Source: Sipunculus nudus
Lineage: Eukaryota; Annelida; Sipuncula; Golfingiida; Sipunculidae
Direction: 5' to 3'
Assembly (NCBI GenBank): GCA_026874595.1
Contig: CM049314.1
Span: 64,202,800-64,266,799 of the forward strand
DNA: 64,000 nucleotides
A program made the translations under genes and the position numbers. Below the pieces are notes generated by a model. The model was not told the origin of the DNA. It made no database searches and saw nothing but the letters and a program-made list of their open reading frames with translations. Numbering within the stretch: the first letter of the stretch is position 1; each line of letters opens with the position of its first letter. This document shows positions 22,915 through 36,029 of this stretch, one piece after another.

Positions 22915-23115
22915 TAACTAGCTCAGATGTGTGAAATTCCACTTGGCTATAGTGATCAGCCAGGGTCCGTTCGTCGGTCTGTCTGTTACACTGGCATGTT
23001 TTAAACTGCTGGACCTAAGAAACTGAAACTTGGCATACAGTTAGATGTGTCCAAGATCTCATACCAAACCGAAAATAGGGTCACTGCAACTTTTTTTTAA
23101 ATATAAAGGAAAAAC
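22915..23115 (-). repeat. Inverted fragment of the pearl/HINE-like 3' region
   Basis: On the minus strand it reads as the block 'ggaggtttttcctt', then 'acatctaactgtatgcc', then a weak GACGG patch, in the order seen in the plus-strand elements. Confidence 0.6.
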
Positions 23116-23134
23116 CTCCATATTCTTAACAAGG

Positions 23135-26100
23135 GACCCATGGGTCACGGCGCTCAGCTGATCGTGATTGGACTATAAATGTTTCTCCACTGTGATACTA
23201 TATCGAGTCGATAAAGCTTATGAATATCATGTACATGTTGGGCTATTATAAAGGAATGTAATGTAATATGTGAGTAAATGATAAATGAAATTACCTGACT
23301 GATGGATTAATAGAGTCAAATAAAGTGGTTTATTTTTTATTTATTTAGGAGGGGTTGAAAATTGTGATATATTTGAGCAAATATGAATGCAATGACAGCA
23401 GTAATAAGCAGTAGTAGATGATTAGGCTATTTGTTGAAGGATCTAAAGTGTATGGTAGTCTGCAAGCGTTCAATTTGACAGATATGATGTTATGATTAAC
23501 TATGCTGATGAAGTGATTTATGAATATGTGACTGTATGACACAATATCTCTTTAGTCTTGACAAGGTACATTATTGTGATGCCCACTATGTCTACATATT
23601 ACACAATATTGACATAATTTCTGGCATGTACATAGGTACCTATGGACGAATAGTTATACAAAATATTAAAGTATGAATATATCTGATTCATCTTGTTCTT
23701 GCTTACTGAGGCTGACTTTGGGATGGGGTTCGGAGAAAAGAAAAGTGAGGGCAGCACGAAGGTGGATGTAGAAATATTCTATTGTAATGTTTTTCATTTA
23801 TATAAGAATATGAAAAGCTAAGAGGAAAGGGGCCCTCCTACTTGGTTATAGTAAAGTTCTAAATATATGATTGCAAACTAATACTCTGACAAGACTGTCA
23901 TGAAGAAAAAAAACAGTAAAAGTTTTGAGATACTGTGTTGCATACGAAAATTTACAGATGGACAGGCAAGTGGACAGAATGGACTAATACCTTTATTTCA
24001 CTTTCAAGAGAATAATGCATTTAAGTTTATATATAATCCTATTTTTTTAAGCAGATCCACTTTTTCCATTAAGAAGTTTTTATCTGTATCATTTTTTTAT
24101 TTACAGGTTTATAAATTTTTAATTAAAAAACCTGAAAATATAAGTTAAAATATTAGAATTGTTGCAAAAGTTGCAATCATTATATATACAGATTAAAAAA
24201 CATTGGGTCATATTATGCATACACATATTTTATTATTTTTAAATCATAAATGTTTTAACTGATTTTAAAAGAAAATAATGCCACAACATGGCATCTACAA
24301 GAATATTCCTTGAATCACTATTAAAAAGTTTTGCATATTGGAGTTTTCAGGACATGCTTAATTTTATTCACCAAAATAAAATAAAAGTAAATTTGACAAA
24401 ATAAAACATCTTTTCAAATAAAGTATACACACTGTTGGTTGAATGAGGGACAAACAATATCATTGTGCTAATTAATATCCCAGTTTTAATTAATTACTGG
24501 AATTAATAGTCAATTTCACACCTGGTGAAGTTTTTACTCTTCTGAAGTAAAGAATTACTTATCTCATGAACATCCAGACTTTCACAGCAATACACCACTT
24601 TGTGGACACAATTAAATGTACACTTTAATCATTGTAACCCTGGTGGTTCAATACAAAATCTAAAATGTAGCATGTCCAAGAATAAAATAAAATACAGAAA
24701 AATTATAACATTCATCTAGTTTATGCACCAGCTGGGGGGGGGGGGGATGAGTGCAGGGCGAGGGGAAGCCTGCTAGTAGTGGCCAAGCTGGGCCAAGGTA
24801 AGCTGCCTGGGGTGGGTTACATAATGCAAGTGAAGGCTGTACTACTAGGTGGGCTAGATGTAAACAACACTTGACATGGTGTGTGAAAACATGAATAAAA
24901 GCTATTCATTCCAATCAATTTCTTTTGAAAGTTCAGATTTTAAAAGATTAAATCCTTATGCATATATGCTGGGAAAATTAAATCAACAGTGCCAAAGTTG
25001 GACAAAATTAAAGGTATTGTTTTTTATTTATGCTAATAACTTGAAAAATTTGCAAAATTCAGATCTAATTTTGGGTAAACAATTGAATTTTGATTAAATA
25101 AAGTTATATTCCTGAAAAAAGGTCTCTAGGTTCAGCAATTCTCATGTGAGTAAATATATTTCCTGATTTTTTAAAAAATTGCATTATGTTTTGGCCCATA
25201 ACTTCAAAATAATACTCAATACTGACCTAATGTTTGGTATGTTCATAGAAAATGTATAAAAGAATGTGAATACTAAATACGATCAAAAACAGATCAGTGG
25301 TTTTGATATTAGGCAGCCTTGAAGTGTAACAATGGCTTTTTTTTATGGAAAACGGAGTTTTTTTCCTTAATATCTCGAAGGAACAAAGTCCTAATGACCC
25401 AATTTTCGGTATGGTAGGAGATTTTGGGGACATCTAAAATTATGTCAACAGCCTGGGGAGCATAGAGATGTGCACTGAATGACCTACAGTCATCAAAGTG
25501 GACTGCTTGACAATGTAAGGGAATACAACAAGAGCCTCCAAAAAAATTCAATAACTAGCCTAATTTTGCAGCTTTTATTTATAAATTTCAGATTTCAACA
25601 GATTAAATCCTTATGTATACATGGTGTGAAAATTAAATCCACAGTACTTACAGGAAAAAAACGTGCCATGGCCAAAGTTGGGCAAAATTTAAGGTACCAA
25701 TTTTATATTTTTGCCAATATTTAAAAAAATTTAACAGATTTTGATCTAATTTTTGGTATACAATTAAATTTTGATTAATTAAAGTCGAATTACTGGAAAA
25801 AAGTCCCTACCTTTAACACTTTGGGTCTTAAGTGACAAAATATCTTCCTGATTTTTTTACAAAGTGCATTATGTTTGGGCCAATAACTTTTTTAAATTAT
25901 ATAATACTGACTTAATATCTGGCATGTACATAGGAACTATATAGAGGAATATTTATGGTAAATATGAAGAAAACCAGATGAGTGGTTTTGATATTAGGCA
26001 GTCCTGAAGTGTGAAAATAGATTTTTAATAAAAAATTGAGGTTTTTCCTTAATATCTCAAAGGAACGAAGTCCTATTGACCCAATTTTTGGCATGATAGG

Positions 26101-26262
26101 AGATTATGGGGACATCTAACTGTATGCCGAAATTCAGATTCGTAGGTCCAACGGTGTCGAAACGTGCCAGTCTTACGGACGGACATCCAGACAGACAGAC
26201 GGACGGACGACGGACAATGGACTATGACTATAGCTCAGATGACTTATAGTCAGCTGAGCTAA
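23135..26262 (+). mobile_element. Pearl/HINE-like element, 3.1-kb type, copy A
   Basis: The 5' end GACCCATGGGTC plus 'gcgctcagctgatcg' leads into a 3-kb AT-rich body shared with 30083-33746 and 38484-41566. It ends with an ACGG tract (26178-26215) and the 3' hairpin. Its flanks differ from those of the two other copies, so it is a separate insertion, whereas those two were copied together by duplication. No long frame is present, so it is non-autonomous. A G run near 24735 is unique to this position. Confidence 0.7.
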
Positions 26263-26428
26263 AAAACCGATGGTTGCAACACTGACTGTCCACTATATAC
26301 CATTAGAGTTAATTTATTCATATTTGTAGTATATGGTAATTACTATATATTTCATATGCATATGCCTGATATTAGGTCAACATTGCAAAATTTGCAATTT
26401 GTAATTGTAATTATGGGCCCGAACATAT
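26263..26428. other. Short low-copy gap before the duplication
   Basis: AT-rich DNA between the 3' end of copy A and the start of duplicated unit 1; no feature is seen. Confidence 0.5.
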
Positions 26429-26917
26429 TGCAAGTTTACAAAAAATCAGGAAAGATATTTACTCATTTGATATTACAATTGTTGAAGCGAAAGCTCATTT
26501 AACGGATATAATTATATTTTATTGAATTCTAATTGTATATCAGTTTATTTAATTTTTACAGCATGTACACATATGGGCTAAATCTATAAAAATCTGAAAT
26601 TTAAAATCAATTGATAATAAACTGTACCTTTTATTTAAGCCTTAGAAGACCTTATTTTATACTAATGTATTATACAGAGAAGTTGCAGTCAGTTGGTATG
26701 CTAATTATCCACGGTTCAGTCGGGTCTACTAGGCTCTCCTCTGTCCCTTGGACATGATACAGTTAGATTTTAATAAAAGGTATAACGTAACATGTGGAGG
26801 AAATCTTTTTGAGCATGAATTTGAAATAAATTAATCAAACATTGGGTTAATGCCAATGTTTAGGAGACCATGTCACTCTAAAACCAAAGCAGACATGACC
26901 CCCCCCCCCCCCTTTAC

Positions 26918-26979
26918 CTGCGAGCACTGTGGCCAACTTGGGCAGTGTCAGTAGTAATGGTTGTTATCGTGTTCTCCAT
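26918..26979 (-). CDS. Candidate first coding exon (MENTITTITTDTAQVGHSAR), unit 1
   Basis: On the minus strand an ATG (26979-26977) opens 20 codons plus two bases and ends at a consensus donor CAG|GTAAAG just before a long G run. Upstream on the same strand, at 27165-27158, lies a TATA box. The unit 2 copy (35782-35843) has the same length and the same 20 residues, with a silent change in a Thr codon, which is weak evidence for coding constraint. Downstream exons were not found. The function is unknown. Confidence 0.4.
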
Positions 26980-27157
26980 GGCCTGGATGCCTCCAGTAAA
27001 GGTAACTTGTTGTACAAATCAGCCGGTGGGATCTGCACACTGTCACAAACAACTAAATATTATATTTTTCTGTCAAAGATAAGCGACAAATATATCGAGA
27101 TGATGTAACGTTTATTATGTAGAATACAAGTTATGTCCCCTTAAGCCTGTCTCCTGC

Positions 27158-27165
27158 TATTTATA
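27158..27165 (-). promoter_or_regulatory. TATA box upstream of the minus-strand exon, unit 1
   Basis: On the minus strand 'gctagtataaatagcagg' contains TATAAATA in a GC-richer setting, followed by purine-rich 'ggagacaggc' at a likely start site about 25-30 bp on. It is conserved in unit 2. Confidence 0.45.
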
Positions 27166-27807
27166 CTAGCCACGCTCCGGTCATTATGCAGACACCTGTG
27201 GCGACAATACACCCCAGCAGTATATATTTCTTATATTTGGTTGCTCTAAAAATTGGTACAAGGTTTAGGTGTGCCCAATTCTTTACGGTTAATTATTTGA
27301 AAGGATTGTAGGTACAGGTCAGGAAAGAGTGATCAACAGTTAAATCATTATGTTGTTCCTGAGATGTAATTGTAAAACAGTTAAATTAGTAGCATGACAC
27401 ACTCTGTCGTCTTGTTATTGAGAACCCTGAATTCGCGGCAAGTGTAGTGTCAAGTGGTATCTCCTAGTTAAATATGGCACCGACACTTGATTCGGATTAG
27501 GAATATCTAGATATGGGCATATGAACAGGTCCACAGAACAAGCTTCATTTTTCACTACCCGCCAAAACCTTGTATCACTTGTTTCCATTAATGCAGATGG
27601 GATATTATACTACTTCATATAATGTCTCATTTACAATGCTAGGACTGGAAGAAAAAACTTATGTAAGGCAAAAACCTATTCAGTGTTCTCCACTAGAAAT
27701 TCTGATAGGCTGGTGGTAAGCGCAGTCGAACCAGCCCTTGTGCTTACCTGTTGCGCGTAGGGCATTTTTTATTATCTGATTAAAAATTTAATCTGCATGT
27801 TTTTTTT

Positions 27808-28227
27808 ATGCATGTAAGAACATTGAGAGCAAGAGGAAGGGCATGTATAATTTGTTTGTATGAGCTGTCAAACGAACATCGAATAGAATGCAAATATGGA
27901 AATTTAATGTATCAGCCACACTTAAAATCCAGATGTTATGAAAGCACATTGAGTGAATATACATTCCTAGGAGCCACAGTCAGAATATGTATCAATGTTA
28001 ACCGATATCCATGCAACAGGCATTGTGTAATTAAAAAGCAATTAGGGAACCAGGGAGTTATGGCTTCTCTTACTCTACAGCAGTGGGCTGTCTTACACCC
28101 ATCCAGTAACCTGATGTCCCTTGCTCTGATCCCAGCACTGACACCAGCTTATTTACTCCAGGCTAACAATCACTCAGCAAGACCCCTTGCAGGGTCAGTC
28201 TGTAAGGCCAGTCCTTGTTACCCCTGA
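27808..28227 (+). CDS. Hypothetical 139-codon frame; truncated in unit 2
   Basis: The first 62 codons (starting MHVRTLRARGRACIICLYEL) are shared with the frame at 36683-36886, with three conservative replacements (Met/Leu, Ser/Thr, Glu/Asp). The two then part because unit 2 lacks about 460 bp. No domain is recognised; a CxxC-like spacing is not kept. The frame may be chance or part of a non-coding exon, and conservation over a duplication alone does not show that it is translated. Confidence 0.2.
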   Translation: MHVRTLRARGRACIICLYELSNEHRIECKYGNLMYQPHLKSRCYESTLSEYTFLGATVRICINVNRYPCNRHCVIKKQLGNQGVMASLTLQQWAVLHPSSNLMSLALIPALTPAYLLQANNHSARPLAGSVCKASPCYP

Positions 28228-30082
28228 CCAATGTATGTCTGGCAGGGACAAGGAAAGGCAAGACATGCATTTATTTGATTCGCAGACACAACAACAGTTA
28301 AAGAAAATGATTCACAATGGGTCCATTTAGCGTCGTAAATTGCGATGCGATACCGCTTTTTTTTCAACCTTGCTTAATTCGTCCAATTCACAAGAGAGCT
28401 AGCCATTTCAGGGACCGGACCAGAGCTTCTGCCGCTGACACTTGAACAGTGACCAGCGCCCGCACAACTAACTGAGTGACCGTGTTTGTCTGCCATGACG
28501 TCACACGTCGTGCCAGCCAAGCTGCTTCGTGCTGCAGCACTGAGCTCGGCAGATTCCGAAAACAGCGTGATCTCTCCAATATATTTTGGTTTTATCATTG
28601 GTTTTCTAATAAATAATGTCGGAATTCATGTATCAAATTTTACTTTAAGATATATACTACTAGAATAGCGACTTTTTGTGATTTTTGGTTTGGCCAAAAA
28701 GTTTCATTTGAGCTTTATGATGTCCTTCGATATAGGTATGTACTTCAAAGGAAGAACGGTCGTCCTTAAATAGAAGTACGAAACCCACAGCCTTCGTGTT
28801 GCAAACTAGCGATTACTTTATCCGGATTTTCTCCATATTAAGTCAATGTTTTTGGGCAGTTTTTGCTCAGAGCCACTGCCAATGAATCGGGCAACCAGAT
28901 TCGATGCCAGTTGACAAGAACGCATATTGCACATAGTGGCCGACAAGTGACAATCTTTGACGAGGTTCTTTGCACAACGTTATAATCGAGCTATTATTAG
29001 CGTATTATCACACGGGCAACATCAACTTTATGTTAGAATGAATAATTAATTACTATTTTAAAGGAATTCGGATGGTTAGTTAAGATTTTATCGTCGATTT
29101 TAAAGTAATCCTTGTTACCAACTGTTTGTAAGTTGTGTATATTCGCGTACTTAAATCGAAATGCGCAAGCATGCCGTGAAAACGATTAAAAATATGTAAA
29201 AATATAAATAAAGATATAGCTGTCAGATATTTTGTGGAAATTATTTATTTTGTGTGTATCTAATAAACTTAATAATATTATTAGAATATAATGTTGATAT
29301 GTTACATGTAGGCCTATACCGGTGCATGGTGCAGTGTTTATGTGCAAGACGCACGTGTGTTTGCAAAATGCCATTTCTGGTTGTTTATTCAATTTAGTTA
29401 TAAATGATATATGGTAAAAAAAAATCTTGTATATTTAACAAAAATAAAACTGTATATATGAATTAATGTACCCACGCAGGAAATTTGTAATAAAAATACA
29501 TTTATTTTCTACATCTGTTAAAAATCGAATTACATGCCATCACAATGTCCATGGTAGACATTCACAAGTTAAAACTAAGGTGTTTTTAACCAAGTCATAT
29601 AGATATGTTTTCTTAAATGTCTAATTTTTTTTGAGTAACCATGGCATAATTTTAGGCTGGTGTTTCAACGAAAATATATGCACCAAAATTCAACAATGAA
29701 ATAAATTGATGAGTATCTAATTTACGCTCCCCACCACTCTGTCATGCGCACACACATATAAATATATTTATATACTTTTTTTTATTTGTAATGGGTTATA
29801 TCTATTCTGCAGGAACAGATGATAACAGCTATTCATCTTTACAGCTGTCGTCCGGCAGCAAACCTTGGTGTGCAATTTTTGCATGCCTTAGGCCTTCCGA
29901 TGAACTCCAGTTAACACTTCAGATCTTTTAAATCACTGTCATTCATCATACATTTAATCCATTTGTGTTGTGTTTATCATATTTTTATGTTTCTGACAAT
30001 AAAATAAAACATCACTGTGAAGAGGTTCAGTTGATTTTTATTCATTATTTCAGGTGTTTATATATCACATGATTCAACAAGG
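28228..30082. other. Unit 1 low-copy stretch
   Basis: Contains a CRE-like TGACGTCA near 28497 (also kept in unit 2 near 36911) and 'gtaggcctataccggtg' near 29308. No gene is recognised. The small frames 28374-28598 and 29186-29392 lack support. Confidence 0.4.
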
Positions 30083-33000
30083 GACCCATGGGTCACGGCG
30101 CTCAGCTGATCGTGATTGGACTATAAATGTTTCTCCTCTGTGATACTATATATCGAGTCGATAAAGCTTATGAATATCATGGACAGGTTGGGCTTTTATA
30201 AAGGAATGTAAAGTAATATGTGAGTAAGTGATAAATGAAATTACCTGACTAAGGCCAAAAAAAATTAAAGGTATGGTTCTCAGGCACCGCCCGCATCAAT
30301 TTTAAACCCCCGCATCAAAACTTTTTATTTTGATTTTCAATAACAACTTTCCAATTTTGAGCAGATGCTGCTTCGACATTTCTTTCAAGAAGATAAAACC
30401 ATAAAATTTCCTTTGTTTTGTAGTGCTTTTACTTATTTAGCAAAATAAAACTGTTATTTTCATGCTTTTCCCTGATCATTTGACATTTTTATCGAAACAT
30501 ACCAAAAAAATTAAAATAAAAAAAGCGCCCGCCCGCATTGATTTCTGAAAAAAAGTGCCTGAGAACCATACCTTTAATTTTTTTTGGCCTAATGGATAAA
30601 TAGAGTAAAATATAGTGGTTTACTTCATATTTATTTAGGAGGGGTTGAAAATTGTGATATATTTGAGCAAATATGAATACAATGACAGCTGTAATAAGCA
30701 GTAGTAGAATGATGATAAGGCTATTTGTTGAAGGATCTAAAGTGTATGGTAGTCTGCAAGCTTTCAATTTGACAGATATGATGTTATGATTAACTATGCT
30801 GATGAAGTGATTTATGAATTTGTGACTGTATAACACAATATCTCTTTAGTCTTGACAAGGTACATTATTGTGATGCCCACTATGTCTACTATTCCACAAT
30901 ATTGACATAATTTCTGGCATGTACATAGGTACCTATGGACGAATAGTTATACAAAATATTAAAGTATGAATATATCTGATTCATCTTGTTCTAGCTTACT
31001 GAGGCTGACTTTGGGATGGGGTTCAGAGAAGGGAAAAGTGAGGGCAGCACGAAGGTGGATGTAGAAATAATCTATTGTAATGTTTTTCATTTATATAAGA
31101 ATATGAAAAGCTAAGAGGAAATGGGCCCTCCTACTTGGTTATAGTAAAGTTCTAAATATATGATTGCAAACTAATACTCTGACAAGACTGTCATGAAGAA
31201 AAACAGTAACAGTTTTGAGATACTGTGATGCATATGAAAATTTACAGATGGACAGGCAAGTGGACAGAATGGACTAATACCTTTATTTCACTTTCAAGGG
31301 AATAATGCATTTAAGTTTATATATAAGCCTATTTTTTTAAGCATATCCACTTTTTCCATTAAGAAGTTTTTATCTGAGTAATTTTTTTTATTTACAAATT
31401 TCATAAATTTTTAATAAAAAAACTGAAAATATAAGTTAAAATATTAGAATTGTTGCAAAAGTTGCAATCATTATATATACAGAGTAAAAAACTGAAAATA
31501 TAAGTTAAAATATTAGAATTGTTGCAAAAGTTGCAATCATCATATATCCAGAGTGTAGCTCATATTGGGTCATATTATGCATACACATGTTTTATTATTT
31601 TTTTATCATAAATGTTTAAAGTGAATTTTAAAAAAAAATAAAGAATATTCCTTGAATCACAATTAAAAAGTGTTGCACATTGGAGTTTTCAGTACATGCT
31701 TAATTTTATTCACCAAAATAAAATAAAAGATTCAGTAAATTTGATAAAATAAAACATATTTTCAAATAAAGTATACACACTGTTGGTTGAATGAGGGACA
31801 AACAATATCATTGTGCTAATAACTATCCGAGTTTTAATGTATTACTGGAATTAATAGTCAATTTCACACCTGAAGTTTTTACTCTTCTGAAGTAAGGAAT
31901 TACTTATCTGATGAACATCCACACTTTCATAGCAATACACCACTTTGTGGACACAATTAAATGTACACTTTAATCACTGTAACCCTGGTGGTACAATACA
32001 AAATCTAAAATGTAGCATAGCCTAGAATAAGAATGAATCAAATACAGAAAATAATAACATTCATCTAGTTTATGCACCATCTGGGAGGGGGGGGGGAGAG
32101 TGCAGGGCAGAGGGGAAGCCTGCTGGTAGTGGCCAAGCTGAGCCATGGCAAGCTGCCTGGGGTGGGTTACATAATGCAAGATGTAAACAACACTTGATAT
32201 GGTGTATGAAAACGTGAATAAAAGCTTTTTTTTCAATCAATTTCTTTTGTCATGTTAGGTGAGTAAATATATTTCCTGATTTTTAAAAATATTGCATTAT
32301 ATTTTGGCCCATAACAGATCAGTGGTTTTGATATTAGGCAGCCTTGATGTGTAACAATGGCTTTTTTTATGGAAAACGGAGGTTTTTCCTTAATATCTCG
32401 AAGGAAGGAAGTCCTAATTTCCCAATTTTCGGTATTGTAGGAGATTTGGGGGACATCTGAAATTATGCATACAGCCTGTGGAGCATAGAGATGTGCACTG
32501 AATGACCTACAGTCATCAAAGTGGACTGCTTGACAATACAAGGGAATACAACAAAAGCCTCCAAATAATTCAATAACTAGCCTAACTTTGCAGTATTTAT
32601 TTTCAAATTTTAGATTTTAACAGATTAAATCCTGATGTGTACATGCTGTGAAAATTAAATCCACAGTACTTACAGGAAAAGAACGTGCCGTGGCCAGAGT
32701 TGGGCAAAATTTAAGGTTCCAATTTTATATTTTTGCCATAATTAAAAAAAAATTAACATATTTTTATCTAATTTTTGGTATACAATTAAATTTTGATTAA
32801 TTAAAATTGTATTACTGGAAAGAGTCCCTATCTTTAACACTTTTGGTCTTAAGTGACCAAATATCTTCCTGATTTTTTTACAAAGTCCATTATGTTTGGG
32901 CCCATAACTTTTTTAAATTGAATAATACTGACTTAATTTCTGGCATGTACATAGGAACTAAATAGAGGAATATTTATGGTAAATTATGCCGAATTTCAGA

Positions 33001-33746
33001 TTCGTAGGTCCAACGGTGTCGAAACGTGCCAATCTTACGGACTGACATCCGGACGGACGGACAAACAGACGGACGGACGACGGACAATGGACCACGACTA
33101 TAGCTCAGATGACTTATAGTCAGCTGAGCTAAAAAACGTGCCGTGGCCAAAGTTGGGCAAAATTTAAGGTACCAATTTTATATTTTTGCCAATATTTAAA
33201 AAAATTTAACAGATTTTGATCTAATTTTTGGTATACAATTAAATTTTGATTAATTAAAGTTGTATTACTGAAAAAAAGTCCCTACCTTTAACACTTTTGG
33301 TCTTAAGTGACCAAATATTTTTCCTGATTTTTTTACAAAGTCCATTATGTTTAGGCCAACATTTTTTTAAATTGAATAATACTGACTTAATTTCTGGCAT
33401 GTACATAGGAACTAAATAGAGGAATATTGATGGTAAATATGAAGAAAACCAGATGAGTGGTTTTGATATAAGGCAGTCCTGAAGTGTAAAAATAAATTTC
33501 TAATAAAAAAATTGAGTTTTTTCCTTAATATCTCAAAGGAACGAAGTCCTATTGACCGAATTTTCGGCATGGTACGAGATTTTGGGGACATCTAACTGTA
33601 TGCCGAATTTCAGATTCGTAGGTCCAACGGTGTCGAAACGTGCCAGTCTTACGGACGGACGGACGGACGGCAAGACAGACAGACGGACGGACGACGGACA
33701 ATAGACCACGACTATAGCTCAGATGACTTATAGTCAGCTGAGCTAA
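30083..33746 (+). mobile_element. Pearl/HINE-like element, 3.1-kb type, copy B (unit 1)
   Basis: Same termini and body as copy A. Two extra features set it apart: the 337-bp MITE at 30253-30589, and a repeated 3' third (32684-33132 and 33138-33746) so that two terminal hairpins and two ACGG tracts are stacked. In the first of these the segment between 'ggtaaat' and 'tatgccg' (about 145 bp) is missing. Confidence 0.7.
30253..30589. mobile_element. 337-bp MITE, Harbinger-like, with TAA target duplication
   Basis: The ends are perfect inverted repeats of about 35 bp beginning GGCCAAAAAAAATTAAAGG, flanked on both sides by TAA (30250-30252 and 30590-30592). The same site at 23.3 kb and in unit 2 (38.65 kb) lacks the insert, so empty sites are available in the same window. 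GGCC ends with a 3-bp TAA duplication fit PIF/Harbinger-type MITEs. The interior has no reading frame. Confidence 0.9.
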
Positions 33747-35264
33747 AAATTAAACAAGTTGTGTCATCATCTGACTTTATTAGTTCTGGAATAAAAAAGA
33801 CATATGAATAATGATTTTTATGAATGTATTTATATAATTTTGGTCTTCTATGAATGAACATTGCAAAAATCAAATGTTGCCAATTTTAATCATGTTTTGA
33901 TTCATTACACAGAAGTCTAGTAAATTACCGTATATTTTAAAATATACATAAAAATCGCTCTAAGAAAGAATTTAAGAAAGCCCTAATCCAGTTTAATCTG
34001 CCGTGGAGCCTTTGTGCATCACTTGATGTTCTCATTTTGCTGTTAAAGTTTAATTCTTAAGTCGAATTCTTCAGCGGAACTTGTATAAATACAATGAACT
34101 AATCCTTTTATTCATGTGGAATTGAACACAAAGACACTTTTTGTAAAAAAAAAATGCTATTTCAATTCTTGGTATAGTCATACTTGCATTATTTTATAGG
34201 CGCACTTTAAAATGAAATATATCCTGATATTTATTCGTTTAATTATGACACGAATGATTTCTATATGAAATCCATATGTTAATATGAGCGTCTGGGGATT
34301 TCCTTTCACTGTTATTGGAAGGAAGACATACTTTTGGTAAGTTATCTAGAGGCGTACTTCGATTTTAGCACGCGACTATATACAACTTACAAGCAATGCA
34401 GAAACAGTGGATTGCTTAAAATCGGCAAAAAACGCTGTACATCACCGGTAGGCCTACATATCAAAGTTATATATTTATAATATTATTGGATTTATTAAAT
34501 ACACAAAAAAGTAATTTCCCCGAAATATACCTAGCAGCCAGATCTTAATAAATATATTTTTACATAATTTGTACGCGGGGGTTCAATTTTTATCGATTTT
34601 TAAGGCATGCTTGCAGGATGTTATAGAGGTGTACATGTGTGTTAAGTACGCGACTAAATACAAATTACAAGCAATGGGAAACAGTGAATTGTTTTTAAAT
34701 TGGCAATATAATTTTAATAAACTATCCCAATTTCGTTAAGATAGTAATCAGTTCTTCATTCAAACATAAAATTGATGTTGCCTGTGTGATAATACGCTGA
34801 CAATGGCTCAATTTTAACGTAGTGTGAAGGCTAAGAACAAAACGGAACGAGCTAATGGCCACTCTCAGCTTGCTCGCCCCACGCGAACGTTCTGGCTGGC
34901 TCAAAGGAAACCTTGTAAACTCACACCATCACGGTTTGTGTTAATGCAGCCACGCACGACACAATTCTTTGGCATTAACTATTAACGATCGAACGCAAAA
35001 CAGAAAACGGTACACTTATAGTCATGAATTCATACGTCACTTTGTTATGACCGACTGCCGTTCCTGAGCTGACGTCATTCCAAATATTCACGGAACCGAT
35101 CATTGCCGAACGTGGGCAGGGTAAAACCAAGCATCTTAGTGCTCTTATTAGACGCGGTTTTAATTACTTTAGACCGGTAGTAACGACTACACACAAAGCC
35201 AAAAGTTACAAAAAATAATTCATTTACGGTATAATATAATCAAATTGCAGTTTTATTTACGCTT
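33747..35264. other. Unit 1 low-copy stretch
   Basis: No gene is recognised. A GC-richer island near 34800-35110 carries 'gagctgacgtcattcc' (CRE core TGACGTCA) and is conserved in unit 2 (42640-42960), where about 20 extra bp are present. It could be a regulatory region, but nothing proves it. Confidence 0.35.
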
Positions 35265-35781
35265 TAACCACAGCTCTCAAACTCCTGCAAGTTTACAAAA
35301 AAATCAGGAAAGATATTTACTCATTTGATATTACAATTGTTCAAGCTAGAAAGCTCATTTAACGGATATAACTATATTTTATTGAATTCTAATTGTATAT
35401 CATTTTATTTAACTTTTACAGCAAGTACACATATGGGCTAAATCTATTAAAATCTGAAATTTAAAATCAATTGATAATAAACTGTACCTTTTATTTAAGC
35501 TTTAGAAGACCTTATTCTATACTAATGTATAATACAGAGAAGTTGCAGTCAGTTGGTATGCTAATTATCCACGGTTCAGTTGGGTCTACTAGGCTCTCCT
35601 CTGCCCCTTGGACATGATACAGTTAGATTTTAATAAAAGGTATAACGTTACATGTGGAGGAAATCTTTTTGAGCATGAATTTGAAATAAATTAATCAAAC
35701 ATTGGGTTAATGCCAATGTTTAGGAGACCATGTCACTCTAAAACCAAAGCAGACATGACCCCCCCCCCCCCCCCCCTTTAC

Positions 35782-35843
35782 CTGCGAGCACTGTGGCCAA
35801 CTTGGGCAGTGTCAGTGGTAATGGTTGTTATCGTGTTCTCCAT
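35782..35843 (-). CDS. Candidate first coding exon, unit 2 copy
   Basis: Same 62-nt exon as in unit 1: ATG at 35843-35841, CAG|GTAAAG donor at 35782/35781, identical 20 residues, one synonymous difference. The TATA box is conserved at about 36022-36029. In this orientation the next DNA downstream is the unit junction and the remnant of a zinc-finger tail. Confidence 0.4.
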
Positions 35844-36021
35844 GGCCTGGATGCCTCCAGTAAAGGTAACTTGTTGTACAAATCAGCCGGTGGGATCTGC
35901 ACACTGTCACAAACAACTAAATATTATATTTTTCTGTCAAAGATAAGCGACAAATATATCGAGATGATGTAAAGCTTATTATGTAGAATACAAGTTATGT
36001 CCCCTTAAGCCTGTCTCCTGC

Positions 36022-36029
36022 TATTTATA
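36022..36029 (-). promoter_or_regulatory. TATA box, unit 2 copy
   Basis: TATAAATA on the minus strand in the same setting as in unit 1. Confidence 0.45.

Larger units (their letters stand above)
26429..35285. repeat. Tandem duplication, unit 1 (8.9 kb)
   Basis: From 'tgcaagtttac' the sequence is collinear with 35286-43125. It ends at 'aaccacagctctcaaa', which in unit 2 lies at the edge of the decayed 3' tail of the zinc-finger gene. Unit-specific differences are a 337-bp MITE, a stacked 3' end in its pearl/HINE-like element, and an extra ~460 bp at about 27985-28448. Together with point changes these show the duplication is not recent. Confidence 0.85.
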
